Assembly: GCF_001971705.1 (NCBI RefSeq)
Contig: NZ_CP019327.1
Coordinates: forward strand, 496,001 to 560,000
Reading direction: 5' to 3'
Length of the DNA stretch: 64,000 nt
From: Natronorubrum daqingense
Lineage (GTDB): Archaea > Halobacteriota > Halobacteria > Halobacteriales > Natrialbaceae
Of the stretch, positions 1 to 8,139 are shown piece by piece (position 1 is the first letter of the stretch; every line of letters begins with the position of its first letter). The position numbers and the translations under genes are program-made. Below the pieces are notes generated by a model that saw nothing but the letters and a program-made list of their open reading frames with translations, ran no database searches and was not told the origin of the DNA.

Positions 1-422
1 TAGTCGGGTTCGAATTCGCTGGTTCCGAGCAGTTGGAGGGTGGCAGTTCGCACGTCGCCGGCGTTGCGCTCGGTGACGTACTCGTAAGCGCGCTCGATAG
101 AGCCGCCGGTGTCGGCGATATCGTCGATAATGAGGACGTCTTTGCCCTCGACGCTTCCCTCCGGCATCGGATAGCGCACGGACGGTTCGTCGCGTTTCTC
201 GGCGGTGCCGACGTAGTGTTCCATCTTCAAACTCGTCAGGTCGTCGAGTCCGAGGAAATCACAGAGACACCGACCGGCGAACCACCCACCGCGGGCGAGC
301 GCGACGACGACGTCCGGTTCGAATTCGTCGTCGCGCACGTCGTCGCTGACGTCGCGACAGAGGCTGTAAATGTAGTCCCACGTCGTGATCGAACAGTCGA
401 AGTCGTCCGGTAGTTCGGACAT
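1..422 (-). CDS. Phosphoribosyltransferase, C-terminus cut by window edge
   Basis: The first 140 residues of a type I phosphoribosyltransferase run off the left edge. The translated strand shows the PRPP-binding loop VLIIDDIADTGGS, where the paired acidic residues and the TGG turn hold the ribose phosphate. A VVALARGGW motif comes earlier. Such enzymes move phosphoribose from PRPP to a base (xanthine, hypoxanthine or guanine salvage); some haloarchaeal members act as purine-responsive regulators instead. The ATG at 422 gives an acidic start beginning MSELPDDFD. The base specificity cannot be read from this fragment. The gene is divergent from the protease gene that follows. Confidence 0.85.
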   Translation of the reverse strand, partial: MSELPDDFDCSITTWDYIYSLCRDVSDDVRDDEFEPDVVVALARGGWFAGRCLCDFLGLDDLTSLKMEHYVGTAEKRDEPSVRYPMPEGSVEGKDVLIIDDIADTGGSIERAYEYVTERNAGDVRTATLQLLGTSEFEPD

Positions 423-511
423 CTGGGTGCACCTACTCGAGGGGAGACGCGCAATGCTCATAAGTGGGCTGAAACCCGGACTGTGCTCGCCATCTGTGAA
501 CATACAGTAAA

Positions 512-551
512 TTTAATACGTTGGAACAACAGAATCTTATACGTGTGGTGA
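512..551 (+). promoter_or_regulatory. Promoter and ribosome-binding site of the serine protease gene
   Basis: A TATA-like TTTAATA lies at 512-518. GGTGA at 547-551 matches the haloarchaeal anti-Shine-Dalgarno core and is 8 nt before the ATG at 560. A second AT-rich box (TTATA, 537-541) is too close to the start for a leaderless message. A short-leader transcript starting near 542 is the best reading. Confidence 0.45.
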
Positions 552-559
552 GATAACAA

Positions 560-1879
560 ATGCCTTCCTCACAGGATTACGAGTACCTCCTCGAGTGTAA
601 GAACGTCATCGGCGTCGACTACGACGCAGAGGGCGATCGGGTAACCGTCTTCGTCACCCAAAAAGAGTCGGACGAGTGTCTCTCGGACGAAGATCACGTC
701 GAAAAGCGTATCGCTGCTGCAGGTGACGACGTTTCTCTCGACGTCGTCGACGCGGGCTACGACGAAGAGCGAGCGGGGTTCGACGCGCTCTCGACACTCG
801 AGCCGGTTCCCGAAGCTGCGTCCGGTCGGACGGACCGTCACCGACCGATTCCGGCGGGCGTCAGCGAGATCAACGAAAACTCGACGGCGGGAACGGGCGG
901 CCCGTATCCGGCGCGCGTCACTGACGTCGGTGCTGGGGACGCAGTCTGGGACGGCGACGTCGACTCGGGCGATATCGTGCGGCTCTCGAACAATCACACG
1001 TACGCTCGGTCGAACGCCGCGGATCTCGGCGAGGTAATCTTGCAGCCGTCCCCGGAAGACGGCGGTGACGCAGACGACGCCGTCGGCGAACTCGTCGGCT
1101 ACGTCCCGATCGAAGAGGGCGTTCGCGTTGACGTGGCCGCTCGCTCCGTCGACCCCGAACAGGAGTCTACGGCGTACTACGAACTCGAGGAGTCCTGGCC
1201 GACGGCCGTTCGACGCGAGGGCTACGGTGACCTGCAGGGCGAGACGGTTACGAAAACGGGGCGAACGACGGGCGTAACGAGCGCGACCATCGAGGCGACG
1301 AGCGCAAGCGTCCGGGTCGACTTCGGCGAGGACCACGGCCCGGTACTGCTCCGCGAACAGCTCGTCACCGGCCCGATGTCCGAGGGCGGCGACAGCGGGT
1401 CGCCGGTCTTCCTCGAGGACGGAACGCTCGTGGGGCTGCTCTTCGGCGGGTCTGTCGAGCAGACGATCTGTAACCGAATCGCGACCGTCGAAACTGAACT
1501 CGGCGTCGAGATTCTCACGGCCGAGCCAGACGGGGAAGACGGGCGGACCGGCCGTGAGGACGTTCCCGTCCAGACGACGGCGTTCGATCACACCGTCTCG
1601 GTCGACCTCGAGACGCCGTCGGTGTCGCTCGAGGCGATCCGGTTCGAGGACAGAATCCGGCCCGGCGAGTCGGTCGACGTTGCGATCACGATCGACGCAG
1701 CGCCCGGGACGTACTGGCTCGCTATCGACGACGAACGAACGACGGTTTCGGTCGACGTAGACGAGAACGAAGAATCGCGAGCCAACGCGACGGGGACCGT
1801 TCCCGTTTCGCTGCCCGACGAACTCGAGGACAGGATCACGTTCCGAATTCGGGGCGGTCCTATCGGGACGCTCGCGTGA
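560..1879 (+). CDS. Trypsin-like serine protease (S1/chymotrypsin fold), no signal peptide
   Basis: A 439-residue protein with a probable trypsin-type triad: His146 in LSNNHTYA, candidate Asp191 in VDVAA and Ser279 in GGDSGSPVF. A KTGRTTG motif between Asp and Ser is typical of prokaryotic trypsin-like peptidases. Residues 1-60 resemble a small alpha/beta domain, and residues from about 345 to the end look like an Ig-like beta sandwich rich in VDV/ITI strands. There is no Tat or Sec signal or membrane segment, so a cytoplasmic location is likely, which is unusual for this fold. The natural substrate is unknown. A second, different protease with the same triad order lies at 58596-59768. Confidence 0.8.
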   Translation: MPSSQDYEYLLECKNVIGVDYDAEGDRVTVFVTQKESDECLSDEDHVEKRIAAAGDDVSLDVVDAGYDEERAGFDALSTLEPVPEAASGRTDRHRPIPAGVSEINENSTAGTGGPYPARVTDVGAGDAVWDGDVDSGDIVRLSNNHTYARSNAADLGEVILQPSPEDGGDADDAVGELVGYVPIEEGVRVDVAARSVDPEQESTAYYELEESWPTAVRREGYGDLQGETVTKTGRTTGVTSATIEATSASVRVDFGEDHGPVLLREQLVTGPMSEGGDSGSPVFLEDGTLVGLLFGGSVEQTICNRIATVETELGVEILTAEPDGEDGRTGREDVPVQTTAFDHTVSVDLETPSVSLEAIRFEDRIRPGESVDVAITIDAAPGTYWLAIDDERTTVSVDVDENEESRANATGTVPVSLPDELEDRITFRIRGGPIGTLA

Positions 1880-1991
1880 GCACGGGATCGATAATCGAGT
1901 TCCTCGCGAAAGGACCCGTGAGGGTCGTCGATCCACTCGCCCCCGCCCCGTCAAGTTTGGGGGCTTCTACCAGCTGGGAACGTGCCTTTGG

Positions 1992-2114
1992 TCAGGTGGT
2001 GCCACCGCGAATGAGGCCGGTTTCGATATCCATCACGGTGACAGTCCCATCACTCTCGGAATAGAATTCGACCACCTCGGTGCGGTCGTTCCGCATTGAA
2101 TACGCCAGAGACAT
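1992..2114 (-). CDS. Possible 40-residue small protein
   Basis: This short ORF sits in an otherwise empty 394-bp gap between the protease and thiC. It starts MSLAYSMRNDRTEVVEFYSE and continues with alternating hydrophobic and threonine residues (VTVMDIETG), the look of a beta hairpin. Composition is acidic and coding-like. There is no convincing Shine-Dalgarno, though GAGG touches the ATG, and a downstream in-frame ATG (Met7) is an alternative start. No family is recognised. The rest of the gap (1880-1991 and 2115-2240) shows nothing clear apart from a C-run/G-run pair near 1940-1965. Confidence 0.35.
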   Translation of the reverse strand: MSLAYSMRNDRTEVVEFYSESDGTVTVMDIETGLIRGGTT

Positions 2115-2241
2115 CCTCAGAGGAGAGAGACAGTGATAGGCGTTCGTTCTCACTCGAGGATGGCGGAACGATTTCAGTCACCACTAGTCGGGCGCTTCAC
2201 TCGGTGCCAAGTTCGCTCGACCATCCTGTTGGCAGCACAAG

Positions 2242-2249
2242 TAATATAA
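2242..2249 (+). promoter_or_regulatory. TATA box of thiC
   Basis: TAATATAA is centred 28 nt before the thiC ATG, which predicts transcription starting at or next to the start codon (leaderless mRNA). No TPP riboswitch is visible: the characteristic CUGAGA and GAUCUGGAUAAUGCC-type elements are missing and there is no room for a leader. Confidence 0.6.
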
Positions 2250-2273
2250 TCGAGTAGTACAACCTAGTTTTCG

Positions 2274-3740
2274 ATGGCGCGAACACAACTCGAGGCCGCC
2301 CGCGACGGAACCGTGACCGACGCAATGACTCGAATCGCCGAACGAGAGAAGTGCGATCCGGAGTTCGTCCGGGAGCAAGTCGCAAGCGGTCAGGCGGTCA
2401 TCCCGGCGAACCGACATCACGACGCGCTCGATCCGATGATCATTGGCCGCGAGTTCGCGACGAAGGTCAACGCGAACATCGGCAACAGCGACACGACGAG
2501 CGACCTCGAGACCGAACTCGAGAAACTCCACACGGCGGTTCACTACGGTGCGGATACGGTGATGGATCTCGGCACGGGTAGCGACCTCGAGGAGATCCGC
2601 GCGGCCCACGTCGAACACTCCCCCGTGCCCCTGGGGACGGTGCCGCTGTACGAGGCCGTCAAGCGGGCGGGTGATCCGGAGGCGATCACGACGGAGCTGT
2701 TGCTCGAGGTGATCGAATCGCAGGCCGAGCAGGGCGTCGACTACATGACGATCCACGCGGGAATCCTGGCGGAGCACTTGCCGTTGACCAACGACCGGAA
2801 GACGGGCATCGTCTCTCGAGGCGGATCGATCATGGCGGCCTGGATGGAAGCCCACGGCGAGCAGAATCCGCTGTTTCAGGTCTACGACGAAATCTGTGAG
2901 ATTTTCGCAACCCACGACGTGACGTTCAGCCTCGGCGACAGTCTCCGACCAGGCTGTCTGGCCGACGCCTGCGACGAGGCGCAGTACGCGGAACTGGATA
3001 CGTTGGGTGCGTTGACCCGTCGCGCCTGGGACCACGACGTCCAGGTGATGGTCGAAGGGCCCGGACACGTTCCCATGCACAAAGTCGCCGAAAACGTCGA
3101 ACGCCAACAGGAGGTTTGTGACGGCGCGCCGTTTTACGTCCTCGGCCCGCTCGTCACCGATATCGCGCCGGGCTACGATCACATCACGAGTTCCATCGGG
3201 GCCGCGATGGCCGCACAGGCGGGGGCGGCGATGCTCTGTTACGTCACCCCGAAAGAACACCTCGGACTGCCCGAGGAAGCAGACGTGCGCGACGGTCTCG
3301 CGGCCTACCGAATCGCCGCCCACGCGGGCGACGTGGCGAACGAGCGTCCGGGCGCTCGAGACTGGGACGACGCCCTCTCGGAAGCCCGGTACGAGTTCGA
3401 CTGGCGCGAGCAGTTCCGTCTCGCGCTCGACTCCGAGCGCGCCCGCGAGTACCACGATCAGACGCTGCCCGAGGACAACTACAAGGACGCTCGCTTTTGC
3501 TCGATGTGCGGCGTCGAGTTCTGCTCGATGCGGATCGATCAGGACGCGCGAGCGTCAGCGGCGTCGGCCGACCAGCCTCGAGACGACGGCGAAATGGGGC
3601 GACTCGAGTCGACGACGGACCTCGAGGCCTCGCTCGCTGCCGACGTGAACCGACCGCCGGTCGGCGCACACGAACTAGGACGGTTTTCACCGCTCGAGGG
3701 CGGTGATGCGTCCACGGTCGAATCCACTGGCGACGACTAA
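2274..3740 (+). CDS. thiC: Phosphomethylpyrimidine synthase ThiC
   Basis: ThiC is the radical SAM enzyme that rearranges aminoimidazole ribotide into hydroxymethylpyrimidine phosphate in thiamine synthesis. The 488-residue product carries the family hallmarks: VNANIGNSD near residue 65, [15 protein letters not shown] near 90, EGPGHVPMH, and the C-terminal [4Fe-4S] ligand set Cys409-x2-Cys412-x4-Cys417. The last 60 residues are a short acidic tail usual for haloarchaea. The gene stands alone; no other thiamine gene is in the window. The start at 2274 agrees with the TATA box 28 nt upstream. Confidence 0.97.
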   Translation: MARTQLEAARDGTVTDAMTRIAEREKCDPEFVREQVASGQAVIPANRHHDALDPMIIGREFATKVNANIGNSDTTSDLETELEKLHTAVHYGADTVMDLGTGSDLEEIRAAHVEHSPVPLGTVPLYEAVKRAGDPEAITTELLLEVIESQAEQGVDYMTIHAGILAEHLPLTNDRKTGIVSRGGSIMAAWMEAHGEQNPLFQVYDEICEIFATHDVTFSLGDSLRPGCLADACDEAQYAELDTLGALTRRAWDHDVQVMVEGPGHVPMHKVAENVERQQEVCDGAPFYVLGPLVTDIAPGYDHITSSIGAAMAAQAGAAMLCYVTPKEHLGLPEEADVRDGLAAYRIAAHAGDVANERPGARDWDDALSEARYEFDWREQFRLALDSERAREYHDQTLPEDNYKDARFCSMCGVEFCSMRIDQDARASAASADQPRDDGEMGRLESTTDLEASLAADVNRPPVGAHELGRFSPLEGGDASTVESTGDD

Positions 3741-3813
3741 GTACCACGCTCACCTCTCAGTCCGTGAGAGTCCATTGTTGGTTTATTATGCGAACCTGTG
3801 ATATTTATCGCCA

Positions 3814-5157
3814 GTGATGGCTTCCTTCCAACGGCGTACCGTGTTGACGGCTGTCTCGACCGCAACCGTTTCGGCCCTCGCCGGCTGTACCGACCTGCTC
3901 GCAGACGAGAGTGACGACGAGGACACGAGCGCTGCTGAAGACGCAGCAGTGACGTTCGTCGAAACACTAGCAGACGGCGAGTTCGAAGACGCTCGAGAGG
4001 AGTTTATCCCGGAAATGCGCGACGACATCGCGACGCTCGGACAACTCGAGCAAGCGTGGATGGGGTACACGGCCATCGGTGGTGAGTTCGAAGGCGTCGA
4101 GTCGACGACGGCTGACAAACAGGATGGGGTCTACAACGTCCGCATTACGATGTCGTTCGAACGCGGGTCACACGATCTGTTGTTCGCGATGAACGACGAG
4201 TACGAGTACGGCGAGTACGCGCCCGCGGACGAGTACGAACGCCCGGCGTACGTCGATGCCGCCGCGATCACGGACGAGGAGATAACGCTCGAGACAGACG
4301 ACGACGAGTGTGAACTCCCGGGCCTCGTGACGATGCCCGAGGACGCGGACGACGTGCCAGGCGTCGTGTTCGTCCACGACGCCGGACAGGTGTCGATGGA
4401 CAGCGACACCACCGCGACGAAACTGTTCGCCGATCTTTCCGAGGGCCTCGCGAGCCAAGAGATCGCAACGATTCGTTACGACAGCCGACTGGCCGAATGC
4501 GACGTCGATCCCGACGACCACGGAATCGATACCGTCGCGGTCGACGACGCACTGACTGCGATCGACGAACTTCGGGACACGGACGGCGTCGACGAGGACG
4601 AAATCGTCGTCGTCGGTCACGGATTCGGCGGTCTTGCAGCACCACGGATCGCCGACGAAGACGGCGACCTCGCCGGAATCGTCGGGCTGGCCGCACCGGC
4701 ACGACCGTTCTACGAGGTCACTCTCGAGCAGATCGAACACCAGGCGACCGTCGGTGATCACGAGTGGGAGGCCCGAATGGAGCAGTACGAAGAGTGGGAA
4801 GAGGACGTCGAACGAATCGAAGACGGCGACTACGACGCGGACGAGCCCGTCTGTGGTTACTACGGCTCGCTCTGGGAGAGCCTCGAGGAGTACGATCACG
4901 TCGAGGAAGCCGCCTCGCTCGAGCTTCCGACCTACTTCCTGCAGGGCGAGCGCGATACGCGAGCCACCGTCGAGGGCGACCTCGAGCGGTGGGAGAGCGA
5001 ACTCGAGGATCCCGAGCCTGAAACGTCGGTGTACGATGACCTCAACCGCGCGTTCATGCCGGGCGATGGACCGGCGACGCCGATGGAGTACGACCTTCGG
5101 AACAACGTGGACGAACGGGTCGTCGACGACGTTGCGGCGTGGATTCACGACCTGTAA
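3814..5157 (+). CDS. Lipoprotein: DUF3887-like domain plus degenerate alpha/beta hydrolase
   Basis: A 447-residue exported lipoprotein. The N-terminus has QRR, a hydrophobic stretch and the lipobox LAGC, so it is probably attached to the outer face of the membrane. Residues about 40-125 match a DUF3887-type NTF2-like domain (AVTFVETLADGEFEDA). Residues about 165-447 are an alpha/beta hydrolase. The nucleophile elbow, normally G-H-S-x-G, reads G-H-G-F-G with Gly270 in place of Ser. The His expected near LNHLF is Arg412, and the alternative His position is Asn431. Asp381 remains. It is therefore probably a non-catalytic binding or structural protein. Met2 is an equally good start. Confidence 0.82.
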   Translation: MMASFQRRTVLTAVSTATVSALAGCTDLLADESDDEDTSAAEDAAVTFVETLADGEFEDAREEFIPEMRDDIATLGQLEQAWMGYTAIGGEFEGVESTTADKQDGVYNVRITMSFERGSHDLLFAMNDEYEYGEYAPADEYERPAYVDAAAITDEEITLETDDDECELPGLVTMPEDADDVPGVVFVHDAGQVSMDSDTTATKLFADLSEGLASQEIATIRYDSRLAECDVDPDDHGIDTVAVDDALTAIDELRDTDGVDEDEIVVVGHGFGGLAAPRIADEDGDLAGIVGLAAPARPFYEVTLEQIEHQATVGDHEWEARMEQYEEWEEDVERIEDGDYDADEPVCGYYGSLWESLEEYDHVEEAASLELPTYFLQGERDTRATVEGDLERWESELEDPEPETSVYDDLNRAFMPGDGPATPMEYDLRNNVDERVVDDVAAWIHDL

Positions 5158-5252
5158 CGAGGAATCGTCGGGTGTCGCGAACTGCGATGCAAACGGTCCT
5201 CGCCCGCCTCGAGGGCAGAGGATTCATACCTCGTTCGGTCCACGGACGTGAT

Positions 5253-6152
5253 ATGGATACAATCCGGATCGTGCAGGTCGACGCCTTCACAGACGAAGCG
5301 TTCGGCGGCAACCCCGCCGGCGTCGTACCCGAGGCGGACGATCTCTCGGAACATCAGATGCAATCGATCGCCGCCGAGATGGCCCTCAGCGAGACCGCCT
5401 TTCTTCGCTCGAGTGACGACGCAGACCACCGCGTTCGCTACTTTACGCCGACCCAGGAGGTCGACCTCTGTGGACACGCGACGATCGGTAGTTTCGCACA
5501 CCTCCACGACGAGGGGCTCGAGGCCGGGACGACGACGCTCGAGACGAACGTCGGGACGCTCGAGATCGATGTGGCCGACGACGGAACGGTCTGGATGACG
5601 CAGGACGCACCGCAGGTCCGGGAAGTCGATGTCGGCTACGGCCGCGTCGCCGACGCGCTCGGAGTGGATCAGGCCGCACTCGAGGGGGCGAGCGACGACA
5701 TTCCCCTCGCCGCCTCCTCGACCGGCCTGCCCTTCCTGATCGTGCCGATCACGTACCTCTCGGACGTCGGCAACGCGCAGCCGGATATGCATGCGATCGA
5801 GAAGTTGTCCGACAGCGTCGACGTGACGGGCGTCTACCTCTTCACATTCGACGCCCTCGAGCGCGAGTCGACCCTTCACGGGAGGATGTTCGCGCCCGGT
5901 GCGGGAGTGCCGGAGGATCCGGTCACCGGTACTGCGAGCGGCGCAGTCGGTGCCTACCTCGAGCACTTCGGCGCGTTCGACGACGACTTCCCCGAGGAAC
6001 TCCGTCTCGAGCAGGGCCACTACGTCGACCGCCCGGGACGAGTCCGTGTCCGTGTCGGCGATTCCGTCCGCGTCGGTGGCCGCGGCGTGACGGTGCTCGA
6101 CGGCTCTATACTCGTCCCCGAGGACGACGAAGACGAGATTCTCGAGGCCTGA
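5253..6152 (+). CDS. PhzF family isomerase/epimerase
   Basis: A 299-residue member of the PhzF/YddE family, which uses a DAP epimerase-like fold for proton-shuttling isomerisations. Key family features are AFGGNPAGV near residue 12, the catalytic glutamate Glu47 in LSETAFL, DLCGHATIGS near residue 72 and PEDPVTGTASGA in the second lobe. The open frame extends upstream to 5139, but the ATG at 5253 gives the canonical start (MDTIRIVQVDAF). No phenazine genes are nearby, so the substrate is unknown; these enzymes often work on small aromatic or amino acids. Confidence 0.92.
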   Translation: MDTIRIVQVDAFTDEAFGGNPAGVVPEADDLSEHQMQSIAAEMALSETAFLRSSDDADHRVRYFTPTQEVDLCGHATIGSFAHLHDEGLEAGTTTLETNVGTLEIDVADDGTVWMTQDAPQVREVDVGYGRVADALGVDQAALEGASDDIPLAASSTGLPFLIVPITYLSDVGNAQPDMHAIEKLSDSVDVTGVYLFTFDALERESTLHGRMFAPGAGVPEDPVTGTASGAVGAYLEHFGAFDDDFPEELRLEQGHYVDRPGRVRVRVGDSVRVGGRGVTVLDGSILVPEDDEDEILEA

Positions 6153-6349
6153 GGCGAGCGTCACGTGCGAATCCCCGTCGAATCGAGAGATGCCGTCTAC
6201 GTCCGGAGGGCGGACCGATCGCCGTGTAGTTGCTGCTCGTGTCCGTGGCCGCAAGCGAGAAATGAAACGGACGCTAGCGGATGATACCCGCAGAACCGAC
6301 GGCGTCGATCTTCGCTCCGGCTGATCGACGGACGGAAGCCGTCGGTTGC

Positions 6350-7066
6350 TCAGCAGGTCTTTGCGTCCTCGAGACTCTCGAGTGCCGAGAGTGCCGCCTT
6401 CAGTACTTTTCGCTCGCCGCGGCGAAGGTTCATCGAGACGGCCGTCTTCGAGACGTCGAACTGTGCAGCCAATTCCTCGAGCGTCGTCTCGCGTGGCGTC
6501 TCGTAGTAGCCGTTTTTGCAGGCCGCTTCGAAGGTCGTGCGCTCGGTTTCGGTGAGCGATCGACAACCCTCGAGCAACCCGATCGCACTCTCAGAGTTCT
6601 CGAGCAAGTCGAATAGCGCCGTCGGACCAAGCTGGTCGCGGTCTTCGACGGTGAACTCGTTGTGACGCTCGAGGTCGGCGAGCGCGTGGTCCTCGTCTTG
6701 ATCGTCGTCGAAGCCGACGTGCCAGCGCTCTCGCCCGTCCTCGATCTGGAACGGTCCGGTGATGTAGCCGCCGTTTCGGTCGATCGTCCGCATCGCGTTC
6801 GTCTCCTCGATCGTCGTCCCGATCTGGGCGACGGCGTCGCGTTTCGAGAGAATGTAACACTCCGTCATGTTCGGGTGCTCGCGCAACTCACGAAGGCCGG
6901 CGTCGAGCGCTCCAACGGACCCTCCCTTCGCGATGAGTCGCGTCTCGAGCGATTCGTCGTCGGTATCGAGTTGCCACTGCACGGCCGAGAACGCGATATC
7001 GACGTCGTCAGTCGTATCGATGAACGGACAGTCGTACTGGCGCATGTCGATATCGAGGTCGATCAT
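6350..7066 (-). CDS. HTH-10 (Bat-type) transcriptional regulator
   Basis: A 238-residue haloarchaeal regulator with an N-terminal sensory region of about 170 residues (DCPFIDTT at the start) and a C-terminal HTH-10 domain of the bacterioopsin-activator class: LTETERTTFEAACKNGYYE, then TTLEELAAQFDVSKTAVS, about residues 178-230. It is divergent from the hydroxybutyrate dehydrogenase/acyl-CoA synthetase pair and is the natural candidate for controlling it. A TATATA box at 7077-7082 would favour the internal ATG at 7045, while a weaker box near 7096 fits the ATG at 7066; I chose 7066 because MIDLDIDMRQYDC looks like the usual family start. Confidence 0.85.
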   Translation of the reverse strand: MIDLDIDMRQYDCPFIDTTDDVDIAFSAVQWQLDTDDESLETRLIAKGGSVGALDAGLRELREHPNMTECYILSKRDAVAQIGTTIEETNAMRTIDRNGGYITGPFQIEDGRERWHVGFDDDQDEDHALADLERHNEFTVEDRDQLGPTALFDLLENSESAIGLLEGCRSLTETERTTFEAACKNGYYETPRETTLEELAAQFDVSKTAVSMNLRRGERKVLKAALSALESLEDAKTC

Positions 7067-7112
7067 TGGTAGCCAATATATACCATACAAGGTATTACTA
7101 CTTGTACATGAG

Positions 7113-7120
7113 TGTTAACA
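7113..7120. promoter_or_regulatory. Palindrome TGTTAACA, copy 1 (regulator side)
   Basis: A perfect 8-bp palindrome in the 213-bp divergent spacer, about 47 nt upstream of the start of the HTH-10 regulator gene. An identical copy lies at 7227-7234. The sequence is AT-rich against a GC-rich background, which suggests a protein-binding site. Confidence 0.4.
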
Positions 7121-7226
7121 TAGTGGCGATTTCGGGCCGTTCGACGGTGAGGTGATCGACTTGCTGGTGGTCTACCGAGAGCGCGTATCAGCGGTGTCCT
7201 GAATCTCGGTAGCGCAGGGGTTGATA

Positions 7227-7234
7227 TGTTAACA
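7227..7234. promoter_or_regulatory. Palindrome TGTTAACA, copy 2 (dehydrogenase side)
   Basis: The second identical palindrome, 114 bp from copy 1. It lies just upstream of the AT-rich stretch TTTTAG (7241-7246) that would be the TATA region of the dehydrogenase gene starting at 7280. Binding here could either help or block recruitment of the basal factors. Confidence 0.4.
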
Positions 7235-7279
7235 GTTGACTTTTAGCGCGTGCCGAAGGTACATCTATCGAGTACGAGC

Positions 7280-8137
7280 ATGTCTCAGCAGGAGGTTACG
7301 CCACCGACGGTCTCAGCAGCGGACATCCACAGGGTCCACGACGACTCCTTCACCGGAGAAAACGTCTGTCTCGTCACCGGGGCCGGGTCGGGAATCGGTC
7401 GCGCGACGGCGCTTGCGGCCGCCGGAAACGGCCTTACCGTCGCCGCGACGGATATCGACGAATCCGGGCTCTCCGGAACGATCGAACGCCGCGACGAACT
7501 CGGCCTCGAGGGCGAGATTCATTCGATCGTCGGCGATTTAACGGTCGACGACGACCTCGAGCGAATCGTCGACGACGCCGCGGCGTTTGGCGAACTCTCC
7601 TACCTCGCCAACGTCGCCGGGATTCAACACATCGATCCGATCGACGAGTTTCCGATGGAGGCCTACGATCGAATGCACCGAATAATGCTTCGAGCGCCGT
7701 TGTATCTCACGAAGCTGTGTGTACCCCACTTTCGAGCGAGTGCGGACGGGCGAGGCTGCGTCGGCAACATGAGTTCGGTCCACGGTCACTACGTTACCAG
7801 CGACAAGGTCGGGTACAACGTCTCGAAATTCGGGCTTCGGGGCCTCACACAGTCCATCGCCGCGGAAGGTGGGGGCGACGTTCGCGCGTTTTCGATCAGC
7901 ACGGCGTACGTCAAGACGCCGCTCGTGACGGCCCAACTCGAGGACACTGCCGAACAGCGAGGAATCTCCGTCGAGGAAGTGATCGAAGACGTGATGCTCG
8001 GGCAATCCCGCGTGACGGAGATGATGGAACCGATCGACGTCGCGAACCTGTACCTGATCGGCTTCTCCCACCTTGGCCGACATCTTAACGGCGGAGACCT
8101 CATGTTTGATGGGGGCATGTCGCTAACCTACGAGTAA
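7280..8137 (+). CDS. 3-Hydroxybutyrate dehydrogenase-like SDR
   Basis: A 285-residue short-chain dehydrogenase. The NAD-binding motif TGAGSGIG is near residue 40, NVAGIQH follows, and the catalytic residues are Ser166 (NMSSVHG), Tyr179 and Lys183 (YNVSK). NVAGIQH and SSVHG resemble the D-3-hydroxybutyrate dehydrogenase branch, which oxidises 3-hydroxybutyrate to acetoacetate. About 30 extra residues precede the Rossmann fold. The acyl-CoA synthetase gene starts 2 nt after the stop codon, so the two are almost certainly one operon. The ATG at 7280 is preferred over an upstream in-frame ATG at 7250 that would precede the expected transcription start. Confidence 0.85.
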   Translation: MSQQEVTPPTVSAADIHRVHDDSFTGENVCLVTGAGSGIGRATALAAAGNGLTVAATDIDESGLSGTIERRDELGLEGEIHSIVGDLTVDDDLERIVDDAAAFGELSYLANVAGIQHIDPIDEFPMEAYDRMHRIMLRAPLYLTKLCVPHFRASADGRGCVGNMSSVHGHYVTSDKVGYNVSKFGLRGLTQSIAAEGGGDVRAFSISTAYVKTPLVTAQLEDTAEQRGISVEEVIEDVMLGQSRVTEMMEPIDVANLYLIGFSHLGRHLNGGDLMFDGGMSLTYE

Positions 8138-8139
8138 CG

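Noticed and set aside
569-1954. Long antisense open frame opposite the first protease
   Set aside because: It is a by-product of GC-rich codons on the other strand; composition is Arg-rich and it has no domain, while the plus strand shows protease motifs.
1936-1968. C-run/G-run stretch as an IS200/IS605 end or hairpin
   Set aside because: The arms do not pair well enough for a stable structure and no transposase frame or second end is present.
2190-2273. TPP riboswitch upstream of thiC
   Set aside because: None of the conserved riboswitch core elements is present and the TATA box predicts a leaderless mRNA.
5145-6566. Long minus-strand open frame across PhzF
   Set aside because: Lies entirely opposite PhzF and part of the HTH-10 gene; product has no motifs and shadow-like Arg/Val composition.
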